64,000 nt of DNA. It comes from Saccharibacillus qingshengii (GTDB lineage: Bacteria; Bacillota; Bacilli; Paenibacillales; Paenibacillaceae). The stretch covers positions 124,001 through 188,000 of the forward strand of contig NZ_JAAZWC010000002.1 of the NCBI RefSeq assembly GCF_013185195.1, read 5' to 3'. The notes under the pieces are model-generated. The model had not been told where the DNA came from. It did no database searches and worked only from the letters and a program-made list of their open reading frames with translations. A program made the position numbers and the translations under genes. Shown one piece after another: positions 34,628-43,995 of this stretch. Within the stretch, counting starts at the first letter, position 1, and every line of letters starts with the position of its first letter.

Positions 34628-37084
34628 ATGAGCGAAAGAAACGAGCAGGGAGCCGGTTCGCAGGGCTACCGCGCCCAGACGATCGAACCGAAATGGCAGC
34701 AGAAATGGGACGAGGAAAAAACATTCAAAACGGATGACGCCGATCATTCCAAACCGAAGTTTTACGCGATGGACATGTTCCCGTATCCGTCCGGCGCCGG
34801 CCTGCACGTCGGTCACCCGGAAGGCATGACCGCAACGGACATCGTGTCGCGCTACAAGCGGATGAAAGGCTACAACGTCATGCATCCGATGGGCTGGGAC
34901 GCGTTTGGCCTGCCGGCCGAGCAGTATGCGATCGACAAAGGCGGCCATCCGCGCGAATTCACGATTCAGAACATCAACAATTTCCGCCGTCAGATCAAAT
35001 CGCTTGGTTTCTCGTACGACTGGGACCGCGAGATCAGCACGACCGACCCGGAATATTTTAAATGGACGCAGTGGATCTTTATTCAGCTGTACAACAAAGG
35101 ACTGGCTTACGTCGCCGAAATTCCGGTGAACTGGTGTCCGGCGCTGGGTACGGTGCTGGCGAACGAAGAAGTCATCGACGGCAAAAGCGAGCGCGGCGGC
35201 CATCCGGTCATCCGCAAGCCGATGCGCCAGTGGATGCTGAAGATTACCGAATATGCCGACCGCCTGCTGGAAGATCTGGACGAACTGGATTGGGCGGAAA
35301 GCATCAAGGACATGCAGCGCAACTGGATCGGCAAATCGCAAGGTGCGGAAGTGACGTTCCAGGTGGAAGGCACGAACGAGTCGATCGCCGTGTTCACGAC
35401 CCGTCCGGACACGCTGTACGGCGCGACTTACTGCGTGCTGGCGCCGGAGCATCCGCTCGTGGACGCCATCACGACCGAGCACGAAAAAGAAGCGGTCAAA
35501 GCGTACCAGGAAAAAGCTTCGCATAAAAGCGACCTGGAGCGGACCGATTTGAACAAGGATAAAAGCGGCGTGTTCACCGGCGCTTACGCGGTCAATCCGG
35601 TCAACGGCGCAAAACTGCCGATCTGGATCGCGGATTACGTGCTGGCTGCTTACGGCACCGGCGCGATCATGGCCGTACCGGGCCATGATACACGTGACTG
35701 GGAATTCGCCAAGAAATTCGGCATTTCGATCATCGAAGTCGTCAAAGGCGGCGATATCGAGACGGAAGCGTATACGGGCGAAGGCGAACACGTCAACTCC
35801 GGCTTCCTGGACGGCCTGAACAAGGAAGACGCGATTGCGCGCATGATCGAATGGCTGGAAGAAGGCGGCAAAGGCGAAGGCAAAACGACTTACCGTCTGC
35901 GCGACTGGCTGTTCAGCCGTCAGCGTTACTGGGGAGAGCCGATTCCGATCCTGCATCTGGAAGACGGCAGCATGAAGACCGTGCCGGAAGACAGCCTGCC
36001 GCTGCTGCTGCCGGAAATGGACGAGATCAAACCGTCGGGCACCGGCGAATCGCCGCTCGCGAACGCGACCGACTGGGTGAACATCATCGATCCCGAGACG
36101 GGCATGAAAGCCCGCCGCGAGACGAACACGATGCCGCAGTGGGCCGGCAGCTGCTGGTATTACCTGCGCTACCTCGATCCGACCAACGATCAAGAGCTGT
36201 GCAGCAAAGAGAAGCTGGATCACTGGCTGCCGGTCGATCTGTATATCGGCGGCGCGGAACACGCGGTCCTGCATCTGCTGTATGCGAGATTCTGGCATAA
36301 AGTGCTGTACGATCTCGGTGTGGTCAGCACCAAAGAACCGTTCCAGAAGCTTGTTAACCAAGGCATGATCCTCGGCCCGAACAACGAGAAAATGAGTAAA
36401 TCGCGCGGCAACGTCATCAACCCGGACGAGATCGTGAACGAATACGGAGCGGACACGCTGCGCATTTACGAGATGTTCATGGGACCGCTGGAAGCGACCA
36501 AACCGTGGAACACGAACGGCGTCGAAGGCGCGCACCGTTTCCTGTCCCGCGTCTACCGCATGTTCGTCGACGACAACGGCGGCTTGAGCACCAAGATTTC
36601 CGATACGGCGGCCGGTACGGACGAATTCAAGCGTACCTGGCACAAAACAATCAAAAAAGTCACGGAAGACATGGAAGCCCTGCGCTTCAACACGGCAATC
36701 AGCCAGCTCATGATCTTCACGAACGACGCGTACAAGCAGGAAGAACTGCCGCGCCAGGCGATGGTGGACTTCATTCAACTGCTGTCCCCGCTTGCGCCGC
36801 ATCTCGCGGAAGAGCTGTGGGAAAAAGTCGGACGCGGCGACAGCCTGACCTATGCGGCCTGGCCGGCGTTCGATGAAGCGTGGACGACGGAATCCGAAGT
36901 CGAGATCGTCGTGCAGGTAAACGGCAAAATCGTGCAGCGCGCCAACGTCCAGAAAGACTGGGACGCCAAAGCGCTGGAAGATCACGCGATGAGTCTGGAA
37001 AACGTGCAGAACGCGCTGGCCGGCAAAACGGTCCGCAAAGTGATCGCCGTACCGGGCAAATTGGTGAATATCGTCGCAAACTAA
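34628..37084 (+). CDS. leuS: Leucyl-tRNA synthetase
   Basis: An 818-residue class I synthetase that charges tRNA-Leu. The HIGH motif is HVGH at 60-63 within [16 protein letters not shown], and KMSKS is at 588-592. The CP1 editing domain lies between, with [18 protein letters not shown], whose Asp residues clear mischarged tRNA. ATG at 34628 is 9 bp from AAGGGA; ATG at 34622 is only 3 bp from it and less likely. Expression is controlled by the T-box leader upstream. No terminator is obvious before comEB. Confidence 0.97.
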   Translation: MSERNEQGAGSQGYRAQTIEPKWQQKWDEEKTFKTDDADHSKPKFYAMDMFPYPSGAGLHVGHPEGMTATDIVSRYKRMKGYNVMHPMGWDAFGLPAEQYAIDKGGHPREFTIQNINNFRRQIKSLGFSYDWDREISTTDPEYFKWTQWIFIQLYNKGLAYVAEIPVNWCPALGTVLANEEVIDGKSERGGHPVIRKPMRQWMLKITEYADRLLEDLDELDWAESIKDMQRNWIGKSQGAEVTFQVEGTNESIAVFTTRPDTLYGATYCVLAPEHPLVDAITTEHEKEAVKAYQEKASHKSDLERTDLNKDKSGVFTGAYAVNPVNGAKLPIWIADYVLAAYGTGAIMAVPGHDTRDWEFAKKFGISIIEVVKGGDIETEAYTGEGEHVNSGFLDGLNKEDAIARMIEWLEEGGKGEGKTTYRLRDWLFSRQRYWGEPIPILHLEDGSMKTVPEDSLPLLLPEMDEIKPSGTGESPLANATDWVNIIDPETGMKARRETNTMPQWAGSCWYYLRYLDPTNDQELCSKEKLDHWLPVDLYIGGAEHAVLHLLYARFWHKVLYDLGVVSTKEPFQKLVNQGMILGPNNEKMSKSRGNVINPDEIVNEYGADTLRIYEMFMGPLEATKPWNTNGVEGAHRFLSRVYRMFVDDNGGLSTKISDTAAGTDEFKRTWHKTIKKVTEDMEALRFNTAISQLMIFTNDAYKQEELPRQAMVDFIQLLSPLAPHLAEELWEKVGRGDSLTYAAWPAFDEAWTTESEVEIVVQVNGKIVQRANVQKDWDAKALEDHAMSLENVQNALAGKTVRKVIAVPGKLVNIVAN

Positions 37085-37271
37085 AGATTTGCACGGCCGG
37101 ACAAGCCGGACTCCGTTTGCAGGTTGCGCACGGGCTCAAAGCGCGTATCCGGCGGAAGCACGACAATTTACGGCATACGAAGCGGGCTGCGGCTCGAACA
37201 GAGGCGGGGCGAATCTTCGCTCCGTCTCCTTTGCGCGCATTCCGGCGGAGCGGCCGACAACGGGAGTGGGA

Positions 37272-37793
37272 ATGACAGTGGGGAGCAGTCCGCGCAAAGA
37301 TTGGGATACGTATTTCATGGATATCGCTTTTATGGTGTCGACGCGTTCGCAGTGTCCGAGGCGGCAGGTCGGCGCGGTGCTGGTGCAGGGCAAGAAGCTG
37401 CTCGGCACGGCTTATAACGGAGCGCCGATGGGCGTGCCGGACTGTTCGGAAGCGGGCTGCATGATCGCCGAAGAGTACGAGCTGGTGCAGGTGGGCGAAG
37501 CGGAACAGGTAGTCAAAAAGCAGCGCTGCGTGCGGACGATCCACGCCGAGCAGAATCTGCTGCTGTTCACCGACCGAGCCGACCGCGAAGGCTCGACGGT
37601 ATATGTGACCGACGAGCCGTGCTGGACATGCGCCAATATGCTGGCGAACAGCGGCATTACGGAAGTCGTCTACTGCCGCGCCTATCCGAAAGACAGCGGC
37701 AAAGTGCAGGCGATGATGGAGCAAAAAGGTATTTCTTTTCGCGGGATCGGACCTTACAGCCCGCCTACGAAGTCTGCGGAACCGGTCTCTTAA
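37272..37793 (+). CDS. comEB: Deoxycytidylate deaminase (ComEB-like)
   Basis: A 173-residue zinc deaminase. The catalytic motif is TIHAEQN (His ligand and catalytic Glu), with the Cys pair in DEPCWTCANML. It converts dCMP to dUMP for thymidylate synthesis. Family start matches RKDWDTYFMDIAFMVSTRSQ. ATG at 37272 has a GGAG 5 bp upstream; the site is weak. In Bacillus this gene lies between comEA and comEC; here it precedes comEA and is cut off from it by a promoter and leader. It is about 190 bp after leuS. Confidence 0.92.
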   Translation: MTVGSSPRKDWDTYFMDIAFMVSTRSQCPRRQVGAVLVQGKKLLGTAYNGAPMGVPDCSEAGCMIAEEYELVQVGEAEQVVKKQRCVRTIHAEQNLLLFTDRADREGSTVYVTDEPCWTCANMLANSGITEVVYCRAYPKDSGKVQAMMEQKGISFRGIGPYSPPTKSAEPVS

Positions 37794-37804
37794 GCAGGCG
37801 AGCA

Positions 37805-37988
37805 TTGACTTCAAGTTTCCTCATTCCCTATAATAAGGAAATCAGGATATTCCAGCGATCGGCTCATCCCCGTTATCGGATGAAGGGAGACGGCAGGCGA
37901 AGCACGCTTGTCCGTCGACCGGGGATCTTACGGGAAGCACAGCCTCCCGTCCCTGGCGTATATACGCCGGGGACGGGGGGCTTTTTTT
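37805..37988 (+). promoter_or_regulatory. Promoter and truncated T-box-like leader before comEA
   Basis: Promoter TTGACT (37805-37810), 18-bp spacer, TATAAT (37829-37834). Then ATCGGCTCATCCCCG and CGGATG (37858-37882) match stem III of the leuS leader. ACGGGA (37930-37935) can pair with TCCCGT (37945-37950), as in a T-box antiterminator. A very strong terminator follows at 37942-37981 with seven T. Compared with leuS it lacks stem I and the specifier, and the core GGTGGTACCACG has become GGGGATCTTACG, without the TGG needed to bind the tRNA end. Confidence 0.75.
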
Positions 37989-38025
37989 GTGTGGGCGTAC
38001 GATCGAGCAGCCTATTACCTTTAGT

Positions 38026-38038
38026 GTTGACAAGGTAC
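38026..38038. repeat. Third copy of GTTGACAAGGTAC
   Basis: Identical to the right arm of the inverted repeat at 25718-25767. It lies between the leader terminator and the ribosome site of comEA. The TTGACA in it has no -10 at a suitable distance. Confidence 0.65.
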
Positions 38039-38063
38039 TATTCCATTCGGGAGGAAAAAAGAG

Positions 38064-38708
38064 ATGAAAAAGGAAATATGGATCGCGGCTTGTTTATCGG
38101 CCGTATTGGGAGCCGGTGTGTTGGTGCTGTCCGGAGGAGGCGAAGCCGAAGGAGGACCGTGGGAACCGCTGAACGGGAAGATCGAGGCCGTATTGGCCGC
38201 TCAGGAACACCCGGAAGAAAAGGGAGATTCGGACAGGGGCATCGTTAAAAATGTCAAAAGTGAAGACTCCATGCCAAAGGAGACCGGGGAAGCCAAATCA
38301 AGCCCGGAAAAGGCTGCGGTTCAGCCCGTGCAGGAAACCGCGGTACAGCCGATCGGACCGGATCCGGCTGCGGAAAAAGCCGTCTCAACAGGAAGTGCCA
38401 AGGATCGTTTGCCGCCGCCTGGGAAAGACAGCCCGGTGCCGTCCGCAGCAGAAGAAGGCCCCGGTTCTGCGCAGAACGTTCCCGCCGCTTCCGCTCCTGC
38501 CGGACTTTCCGAGGCCGGGAAGATCCATATCAATACGGCCGATGCGGCCGGGCTGATGGAACTGCCCGGAATCGGGGCGAAGAAAGCTCAAGCGATTCTG
38601 GATTATCGGAGTCAGAACGGTCCGTTCCGCAGCGTGACCGATATCGTCAAAGTTAAAGGGATCGGGCCTAAAATGCTGGAAAAAATGATGCCGGATCTGG
38701 CCTTATAG
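38064..38708 (+). CDS. comEA: Competence protein ComEA (DNA receptor)
   Basis: A 214-residue membrane-anchored DNA-binding protein. One N-terminal helix (WIAACLSAVLGAGVLVLSGG) anchors it; residues about 30-150 are a low-complexity, Pro/Glu/Lys-rich spacer. The C-terminal 65 residues hold the helix-hairpin-helix pair: INTADAAGLMELPGIGAKKA and IVKVKGIGPKMLEKM. ComEA binds double-stranded DNA outside the membrane and passes it to ComEC. ATG follows GGGAGGAAAA. comEC begins 8 bp after its stop, so the two are co-transcribed. Confidence 0.93.
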   Translation: MKKEIWIAACLSAVLGAGVLVLSGGGEAEGGPWEPLNGKIEAVLAAQEHPEEKGDSDRGIVKNVKSEDSMPKETGEAKSSPEKAAVQPVQETAVQPIGPDPAAEKAVSTGSAKDRLPPPGKDSPVPSAAEEGPGSAQNVPAASAPAGLSEAGKIHINTADAAGLMELPGIGAKKAQAILDYRSQNGPFRSVTDIVKVKGIGPKMLEKMMPDLAL

Positions 38709-38716
38709 GGGCCGTC

Positions 38717-41512
38717 ATGAACCGTAGACCTTTAATCGTATTTACTATCTGTTGGCTCGCCGGAGCGGCTTCCGCCCAACTGTACGGAGGGCTGCGCTTG
38801 GCGGCCGTCCTGGCGGGGCTTACGCTGCTGCTGGCTGCGGCCGTTCTGTTCACCCGGACTTCCGCCAAGCTGCTGTTAATCTTCGGGCTGGCCTTGGGGT
38901 CCGCCGCCGGCTATGGCCTGCTGCGGGAAGCGGGCAGCCTTTCCGTCCTGCCGGAAAGACTGGGCGTCTCGCCCGGAGAAGCAGACGGTTATTCCGGTAT
39001 CCGGATCGAAGGCCGTATGGCCGGTCCGGCCAAAATCGATGGCGATCTGGCCCAGTTCGTATTGAAAGCCGAACGGGTGCTGGAGCCAACCGGCCCGCTG
39101 TCCGGAGAAACGCCGGGCGGCGCAGGCGGTAAGCTTGGCTCGGCTGTACCGGACGAGAACAGGAGATCGGAAGCGAAGCCTGCGGCCTTCGGACCGTTAT
39201 CCCATACCGAGAAGGTCGTCGTACGCGTCAAATTGGCGGCCGAAACGGAACAGGCAACAGCGGCTTCCTGGCAGCGGGGAGATCTGCTGATCGTATACGG
39301 AGATCTGGAAGCTCCTTCGGAAGCCCGCAATTTCGGAGCTTTCGATTATCGCGATTATCTGCGGAACCAACGTATTCACTGGATCGTCAAAGCGGCCGGC
39401 GCATCAAGCGTGGAAACCGCCGATGCCGCCTCCGGCGGGCTGCAGCTGCTTCGCCGCAGCGACGAGCTGCGCATGAAGCTTGCGGATACGCTTGCGAAGC
39501 TGTACCCCGGGATCGGAGCCGGTTATATGCAGGGACTGCTGCTTGGTCTGCAGGAAGGGCTCGATCCCGACACGTATACGAACTTCGTCCGGCTCGGGAT
39601 GACGCATGTACTGGCTATTTCCGGCATGCATGTCGGCTTATATGTCGGTGCGCTGCTGCTTATACTGCGCCGCTTCCGCGTCTCCAAAGAATCTTCGCTG
39701 CTGGCGGCGCTGTACTTCGTTCCTCCTTACGTGCTGCTGACGGGTTCTTCGCCTTCCGCGGTCCGGGCCGGCATCATGGCCATGATCGGTCTGTATGCGG
39801 CCAAACGGGGCTGGCTCAAAGACGGTCTGCACATTCTGTGTCTGGCCGCCCTGCTGATGCTGATCTGGGATCCGGGCTACCTGACTTCGATCAGCTTTCA
39901 GCTGTCGTTTGCCGTGACGGCCGGCATCATTGTGCTGACCCGCCCCATGCGGCAGCTGCTGTTTTTTCTTCCGAAGACTCTGGGCGGCGCGGCAGCGATC
40001 TCGCTGGTTGCGGACCTGGTTTCTTTTCCGCTGAGCATTTATTATTTCAATCAATATCCGCTGCTCGGACTGGCCGCGAATCTTGTCCTCGTTCCCCTGA
40101 TCAGTTTCGTATCGATTCCGCTCGGAACGGTATCGCTTATGCTCGGGACTTTCTGGATGCAGGGAGCCGAATGGGCCGCTTATCCTGTCCGGCTGGTCAA
40201 TGCCGCCGTCTTCTGGTGCGCGCAAAGCGGCGGTTCCGTGCGCTTGGCCCGAACGATCTGGGCTTCGCCGCCGCCCGTCTGGATCCTGCTGTACGAAGCC
40301 GCTCTGATCGGAGGCCTTTTCGCACTGGCCGCGCACCTGGCCGCGCGGAGGCCGGATCCGTCCGCCGGTGTGCCGCAGGCCGGCGGGCGGCACGGGGGAA
40401 TATCGGGATTCCCCGCGCATCGGCCTCTTCCCGGCGGCGACACCATGCCGCTCGGACCGCTGCCTGGCGAAATACGTCCCGAAGCGGGACGCGGAACAAG
40501 CTTTGCGCCGTCCGTGCGCTACGGCGTCGATCCAAGCCGCCGCCGGACCGTGACGCGGCTTGCGCTTGGCGCGTTGTCCGCTCTGCTGCTGGCCGGAATG
40601 GTCGGCGCTGCCTACGCGCCCCGGCCCGACCCCGCAGGATTGGTGCAGATGCTGGATGTGGGACAAGGAGATGCGATATTGATCACGACGCCCACCGGCA
40701 AAAATCTGTTGGTCGACGGAGGCGGGACGGTCACTTTCGAGCGTCCGGGCGAAGCCTGGAGGCAGCGGCTCGATCCTTACGAAGTTGGCCGCGATGTCGT
40801 GGTGCCTCTGCTCAAGAAGCGCGGTATCCACCGTCTGGATGCGGTGATTCTGACACACGGCGACCGCGACCATTACGGCGGGCTGCTTGCGGTGCTCGAC
40901 GAGATTCCTGCGGATCGCCTGATCATGAACGGAACCCGCAGCGGCGGTGAAGATCTGGACGCGCTGCTGGCTTCGGCGCTGCGTTTCGGGGCCGAAATCG
41001 ATGCGCCGCAAGACGGCGATATATGGAAAGCGGATGAAGCCACCTCTTTGGAATTTCTCAATCCGTCGGGAGTGTTCGCCGGGACCGTGCCCGAATTGGA
41101 AGAGCAGAACGAATACTCGGTGGTATTCCGCCTTGCAATGAACGGTCACTCTTTTCTGTTTACCGGCGATATTGGTCTTCAAGCCGAACGCGAGATTCTG
41201 GACCGACTCGAAAAACGCGGGGACGGAGGCAAAGTCGAAGTGCTGAAAGTCGGTCACCACGGCAGCAAAAACTCTTCTTCGGACGAATGGATCGCGGCTT
41301 GGTCGCCGCGGTTGTCCCTGATCTCGGTTGGAGCAAAGAATACTTACGGGCACCCGAATCCCGGCGTGATTCAGCGGCTGGAACTCGCGGGTTCGGCCGT
41401 TCTGCGTACGGACAGGAACGGGGAGATCCAGATTTCGGCGCCGCTAGGAGGACCGCTGAGCTACCGTACCCGTCTGGACGAACAGGCAAATCCTGCCCAA
41501 GCGTCCGACTAA
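38717..41512 (+). CDS. comEC: DNA internalisation protein ComEC/Rec2
   Basis: A 931-residue polytopic protein that forms the DNA uptake channel. It has N-terminal helices, an OB-like DUF4131 region, the Competence domain (GMTHVLAISGMHVGLYVGAL near residue 295, GSSPSAVRAGIMAMIGLYA), and from about residue 640 a metallo-beta-lactamase domain (VQMLDVGQGDAILI, LTHGDRDHYGGL, FTGDIGLQAE, VGHHGSKNSSSDEW) thought to degrade one DNA strand. A low-complexity stretch, Pro/Gly/Arg-rich, at about 545-600 links the two. It is longer than the Bacillus protein (about 775). A terminator follows. Confidence 0.95.
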   Translation: MNRRPLIVFTICWLAGAASAQLYGGLRLAAVLAGLTLLLAAAVLFTRTSAKLLLIFGLALGSAAGYGLLREAGSLSVLPERLGVSPGEADGYSGIRIEGRMAGPAKIDGDLAQFVLKAERVLEPTGPLSGETPGGAGGKLGSAVPDENRRSEAKPAAFGPLSHTEKVVVRVKLAAETEQATAASWQRGDLLIVYGDLEAPSEARNFGAFDYRDYLRNQRIHWIVKAAGASSVETADAASGGLQLLRRSDELRMKLADTLAKLYPGIGAGYMQGLLLGLQEGLDPDTYTNFVRLGMTHVLAISGMHVGLYVGALLLILRRFRVSKESSLLAALYFVPPYVLLTGSSPSAVRAGIMAMIGLYAAKRGWLKDGLHILCLAALLMLIWDPGYLTSISFQLSFAVTAGIIVLTRPMRQLLFFLPKTLGGAAAISLVADLVSFPLSIYYFNQYPLLGLAANLVLVPLISFVSIPLGTVSLMLGTFWMQGAEWAAYPVRLVNAAVFWCAQSGGSVRLARTIWASPPPVWILLYEAALIGGLFALAAHLAARRPDPSAGVPQAGGRHGGISGFPAHRPLPGGDTMPLGPLPGEIRPEAGRGTSFAPSVRYGVDPSRRRTVTRLALGALSALLLAGMVGAAYAPRPDPAGLVQMLDVGQGDAILITTPTGKNLLVDGGGTVTFERPGEAWRQRLDPYEVGRDVVVPLLKKRGIHRLDAVILTHGDRDHYGGLLAVLDEIPADRLIMNGTRSGGEDLDALLASALRFGAEIDAPQDGDIWKADEATSLEFLNPSGVFAGTVPELEEQNEYSVVFRLAMNGHSFLFTGDIGLQAEREILDRLEKRGDGGKVEVLKVGHHGSKNSSSDEWIAAWSPRLSLISVGAKNTYGHPNPGVIQRLELAGSAVLRTDRNGEIQISAPLGGPLSYRTRLDEQANPAQASD

Positions 41513-41525
41513 ACGGCGGCAGCCG

Positions 41526-41563
41526 GGCTCTTTTCCCCGACAAATTGGGGAAAGGGGCCTTTT
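41526..41563 (+). terminator. Terminator after comEC
   Basis: GGCTCTTTTCCCC and GGGGAAAGGGGCC pair with one imperfect position and are followed by TTTTG. Confidence 0.7.
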
Positions 41564-41735
41564 GTATGTCCGGCCGATAGGGTATAACTAGAACAGGTGC
41601 TTGCTTGCATAGGCGGCAGGCCGCAAAAAGGCGGACTTCTTCACGCAAGATGACGCCTAAAAGCGTTTCTGGTAGACTGATGGGAGATATAGGCCCGAAG
41701 CGGCAGATGTTTTTTGAAAAACAGAAAAAGAACGC

Positions 41736-41758
41736 AACCTTTTGGCGGCTATGCTCGT
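41736..41758 (+). promoter_or_regulatory. ECF-type promoter of the sigma/anti-sigma operon
   Basis: CAACCTTTT with AAC at 41736-41738, a 17-bp spacer and CGTCT with CGT at 41756-41758. This is the AAC/CGT pattern of Bacillus ECF sigma factors. Transcription from about 41766 would give a very short leader to the GTG at 41789. It suggests the sigma factor transcribes its own operon. Confidence 0.65.
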
Positions 41759-41788
41759 CTGAAAAGGTGCAAGAGAGGGGGACCCTTA

Positions 41789-42334
41789 GTGGTCGAGCAG
41801 GAACTCATTAGAGCCGCTCAATCGGGCGATCGCGACGCTCTTATCACCCTATTGCGAGAGATTGAACCGGCCGTCTACAAGACGGCTTATTATACGCTGA
41901 ATAACGAACAGGACGCGATGGACGCCGCTCAGGAAGCCCTGATCCGCATTTACACGAAAATCGGGTCCTATGAAGAAAAAGCGCAGTTCAAAACCTGGGT
42001 GCAGCGAATCGTGACCAATATTTGTATCGACAAATTCAGACGCGCCAAACCTACGGTGTCGATCGAAGAACACGAGATGGTGTTCGAAGGAAACGACAGC
42101 GTGGAAGGCGAAGTGATGCGGGCTTATACCCGGGAAGATATCGACCGGGCGATCAACCTGCTGCCGGAACATCACCGTACGGTCGTCATCCTTCGCTACG
42201 TGCAGGATATGTCGTATGGCGAAATCGCCGGATGCCTGGATCTGCCGCTTAACACCGTAAAATCGTATTTATTCAGAGCCCGGGGCCAGCTTCAGCAGCT
42301 GCTTCGAGATTATCAGAAAGGAGGTGCGCTGTAG
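41789..42334 (+). CDS. ECF RNA polymerase sigma factor
   Basis: A 181-residue sigma-70 factor of the ECF class with only regions 2 and 4. Region 2 includes DAMDAAQEALIRIYTKIGSY and FKTWVQRIVTNICIDKFRR; region 4 includes LPEHHRTVVILRYVQDMSY and EIAGCLDLPLNTVKSYLFRA. The frame is open back to 41714, but GTG at 41789 follows AGAGAGGGGGA and lies after the promoter, so it is the likely start. The stop is directly followed by the ATG of the anti-sigma gene. Which stress activates it cannot be told. Confidence 0.93.
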   Translation: MVEQELIRAAQSGDRDALITLLREIEPAVYKTAYYTLNNEQDAMDAAQEALIRIYTKIGSYEEKAQFKTWVQRIVTNICIDKFRRAKPTVSIEEHEMVFEGNDSVEGEVMRAYTREDIDRAINLLPEHHRTVVILRYVQDMSYGEIAGCLDLPLNTVKSYLFRARGQLQQLLRDYQKGGAL

Positions 42335-43762
42335 ATGAAACGCGAAGAAGCGTTGGAATATATGAACCGTTACCTCGACCATGATTTGAACGCGCAAGAA
42401 ACGGAAAAATTGTTCCTTCATCTCGGCGACTCTCCGGAGGCACGGGCGGATTTTGATTTTCTTCAGGGTCTGTCGGACAAACTGGAATCGCTGCCCGACG
42501 TGACGCCGCCGGTCAGCCTGGTCGATTCGATCCTGCCCCGGCTGGAAGAACTCGACCGCACGGCTGCAGCCGCCGTTCCCAAGGCGGAACCCGAGAAATT
42601 GTCGGAGATGGAAAGCAAACGGATGTTTGGCGACGAGGTGTCTCAGCGCCGCAGACCGGCCGGATTCTGGCGCTCCACTTTGGGCCGGACCGTCGGTGGT
42701 ACGGCTGTTGCCGCCGCCGTATTGGGGATCTTCGTGGCCACTTACGAGCCGCAGGAAATGCCGAATGCGGAGATGACGTCTTCGACGGCCGTGTCCGGCG
42801 CGATGGACGATACACTCGTTCCGTCGGAATCGGCGGCGAAGACGGAGAGTCAGACGATGCCGGATGTCACCGACCCGAGCACCGAAGCCAAATCGATTCA
42901 GCCAGAGACAAAGCTTGTACCCGGCGACGATACAGCCAATCAGAAGTCCGTAACACCGGAAGATTCTGCGGCGGACGGAGCTCCTGCCAACAAAGAACCG
43001 AATGTGGATACAGCTACGCCGCAGGCAGATCTCCCGACTTTGTCCGTCGAACCGGACAGCACTTCGCCTTCGGAGCCCAAGACAAATTCGGCCGAACCGG
43101 ATACAGGTACGCCTGCGGCCAGTCAGAACCGGGACCGTTCGCAGACTCCGTCTGACGATTCGGCATCTTCGACCAAGTCCGGACCGAATACGGACCAAGC
43201 CCCGGATCAATCGCCCGAGCCGGACAAGTCGACCTCGGCCGGTACACGTACGGAAAAAGACCCGGATAAATCGGTCAAGTCGGGCGGCAAAGCGCCGTCG
43301 GATAAATCGAACCCGGCCGCCAGTCCGCCTGCTTCGGGCAAAGAACCCGCTGCCGGAAGCGCAGAACCGGACAGTCAGCCGAACGAAGGAATCGAAACGT
43401 TCTCGGCTTCCGAAGAGGCTCCGGGCAATCCGGAAGAAAGCGGAATTTCCGATTCGGAAAGTGCCGATGTGGCTCCCGACCAAGCGGCAGACAGCCGGGT
43501 ATACGGGCTGACCATGGCTCCTTCGGAATGGAACTCGCCGGATAACGCTTATCGCTTCACGTATTCGGACCATACACTGAAGCTTCTGAAAGGCGACGGT
43601 TCCGCGGAACTGGGCAGCCGCAAGGTTGACGGAAGCGTAGCCGGAGGCGTCTGGTCCGCGGACGGCAAAACGTTCACGTACGATTTGATCAAGTCCGACG
43701 GCACCACGGCCCAGGAAACCTGGACTATCGAAGAAACCCTGCTCAAACAGGGCGGTAAATAA
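42335..43762 (+). CDS. Membrane anti-sigma factor with long disordered extracellular linker
   Basis: A 475-residue protein. Residues 1-75 (EALEYMNRYLDHDLNAQETE, then LHLGDSPEARADF) look like the anti-sigma domain of the zf-HC2 type, but the zinc His-Cys-Cys set is missing. One membrane helix lies at about 115-137. Residues about 140-395 are rich in Ser, Pro, Asp, Glu, Lys and Thr and probably disordered outside the cell. A short folded domain ends the protein (GLTMAPSEWNSPDNAYRFTY to the end). Translation is coupled to the sigma gene. Release of sigma would need regulated proteolysis (inference). Confidence 0.83.
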   Translation: MKREEALEYMNRYLDHDLNAQETEKLFLHLGDSPEARADFDFLQGLSDKLESLPDVTPPVSLVDSILPRLEELDRTAAAAVPKAEPEKLSEMESKRMFGDEVSQRRRPAGFWRSTLGRTVGGTAVAAAVLGIFVATYEPQEMPNAEMTSSTAVSGAMDDTLVPSESAAKTESQTMPDVTDPSTEAKSIQPETKLVPGDDTANQKSVTPEDSAADGAPANKEPNVDTATPQADLPTLSVEPDSTSPSEPKTNSAEPDTGTPAASQNRDRSQTPSDDSASSTKSGPNTDQAPDQSPEPDKSTSAGTRTEKDPDKSVKSGGKAPSDKSNPAASPPASGKEPAAGSAEPDSQPNEGIETFSASEEAPGNPEESGISDSESADVAPDQAADSRVYGLTMAPSEWNSPDNAYRFTYSDHTLKLLKGDGSAELGSRKVDGSVAGGVWSADGKTFTYDLIKSDGTTAQETWTIEETLLKQGGK

Positions 43763-43834
43763 AAAACCACCGGCCGCAGGCCGTTTCAAGAATCCGCCAG
43801 ACGGAGGAAGAAACGTGCTCCGGCCGGTTTTTTG
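43761..43834 (+). terminator. Terminator after the sigma/anti-sigma operon
   Basis: AAAAAACCACCGGCCG pairs with CGGCCGGTTTTTTG across a long loop, and the right arm ends in six T. Confidence 0.65.
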
Positions 43835-43995
43835 TCGCTTGAGGCAGACGAAAGAACCCGATGTCCGGATGCGTTTTTCGGCGGAATTCGGTACAATGGG
43901 TACAGCGGGATTCCAACTGCTGCGCAGGCAGGCTCCCAAGCAATGCGGCGGACGATCGACGCGTCCTTCGGAATCGGAAAAGAGGGTTAAGATCT

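Noticed and set aside
34604-36985. 793-residue open frame antisense to leuS
   Set aside because: leuS is certain on the plus strand; the reverse frame has shadow composition and no motif.
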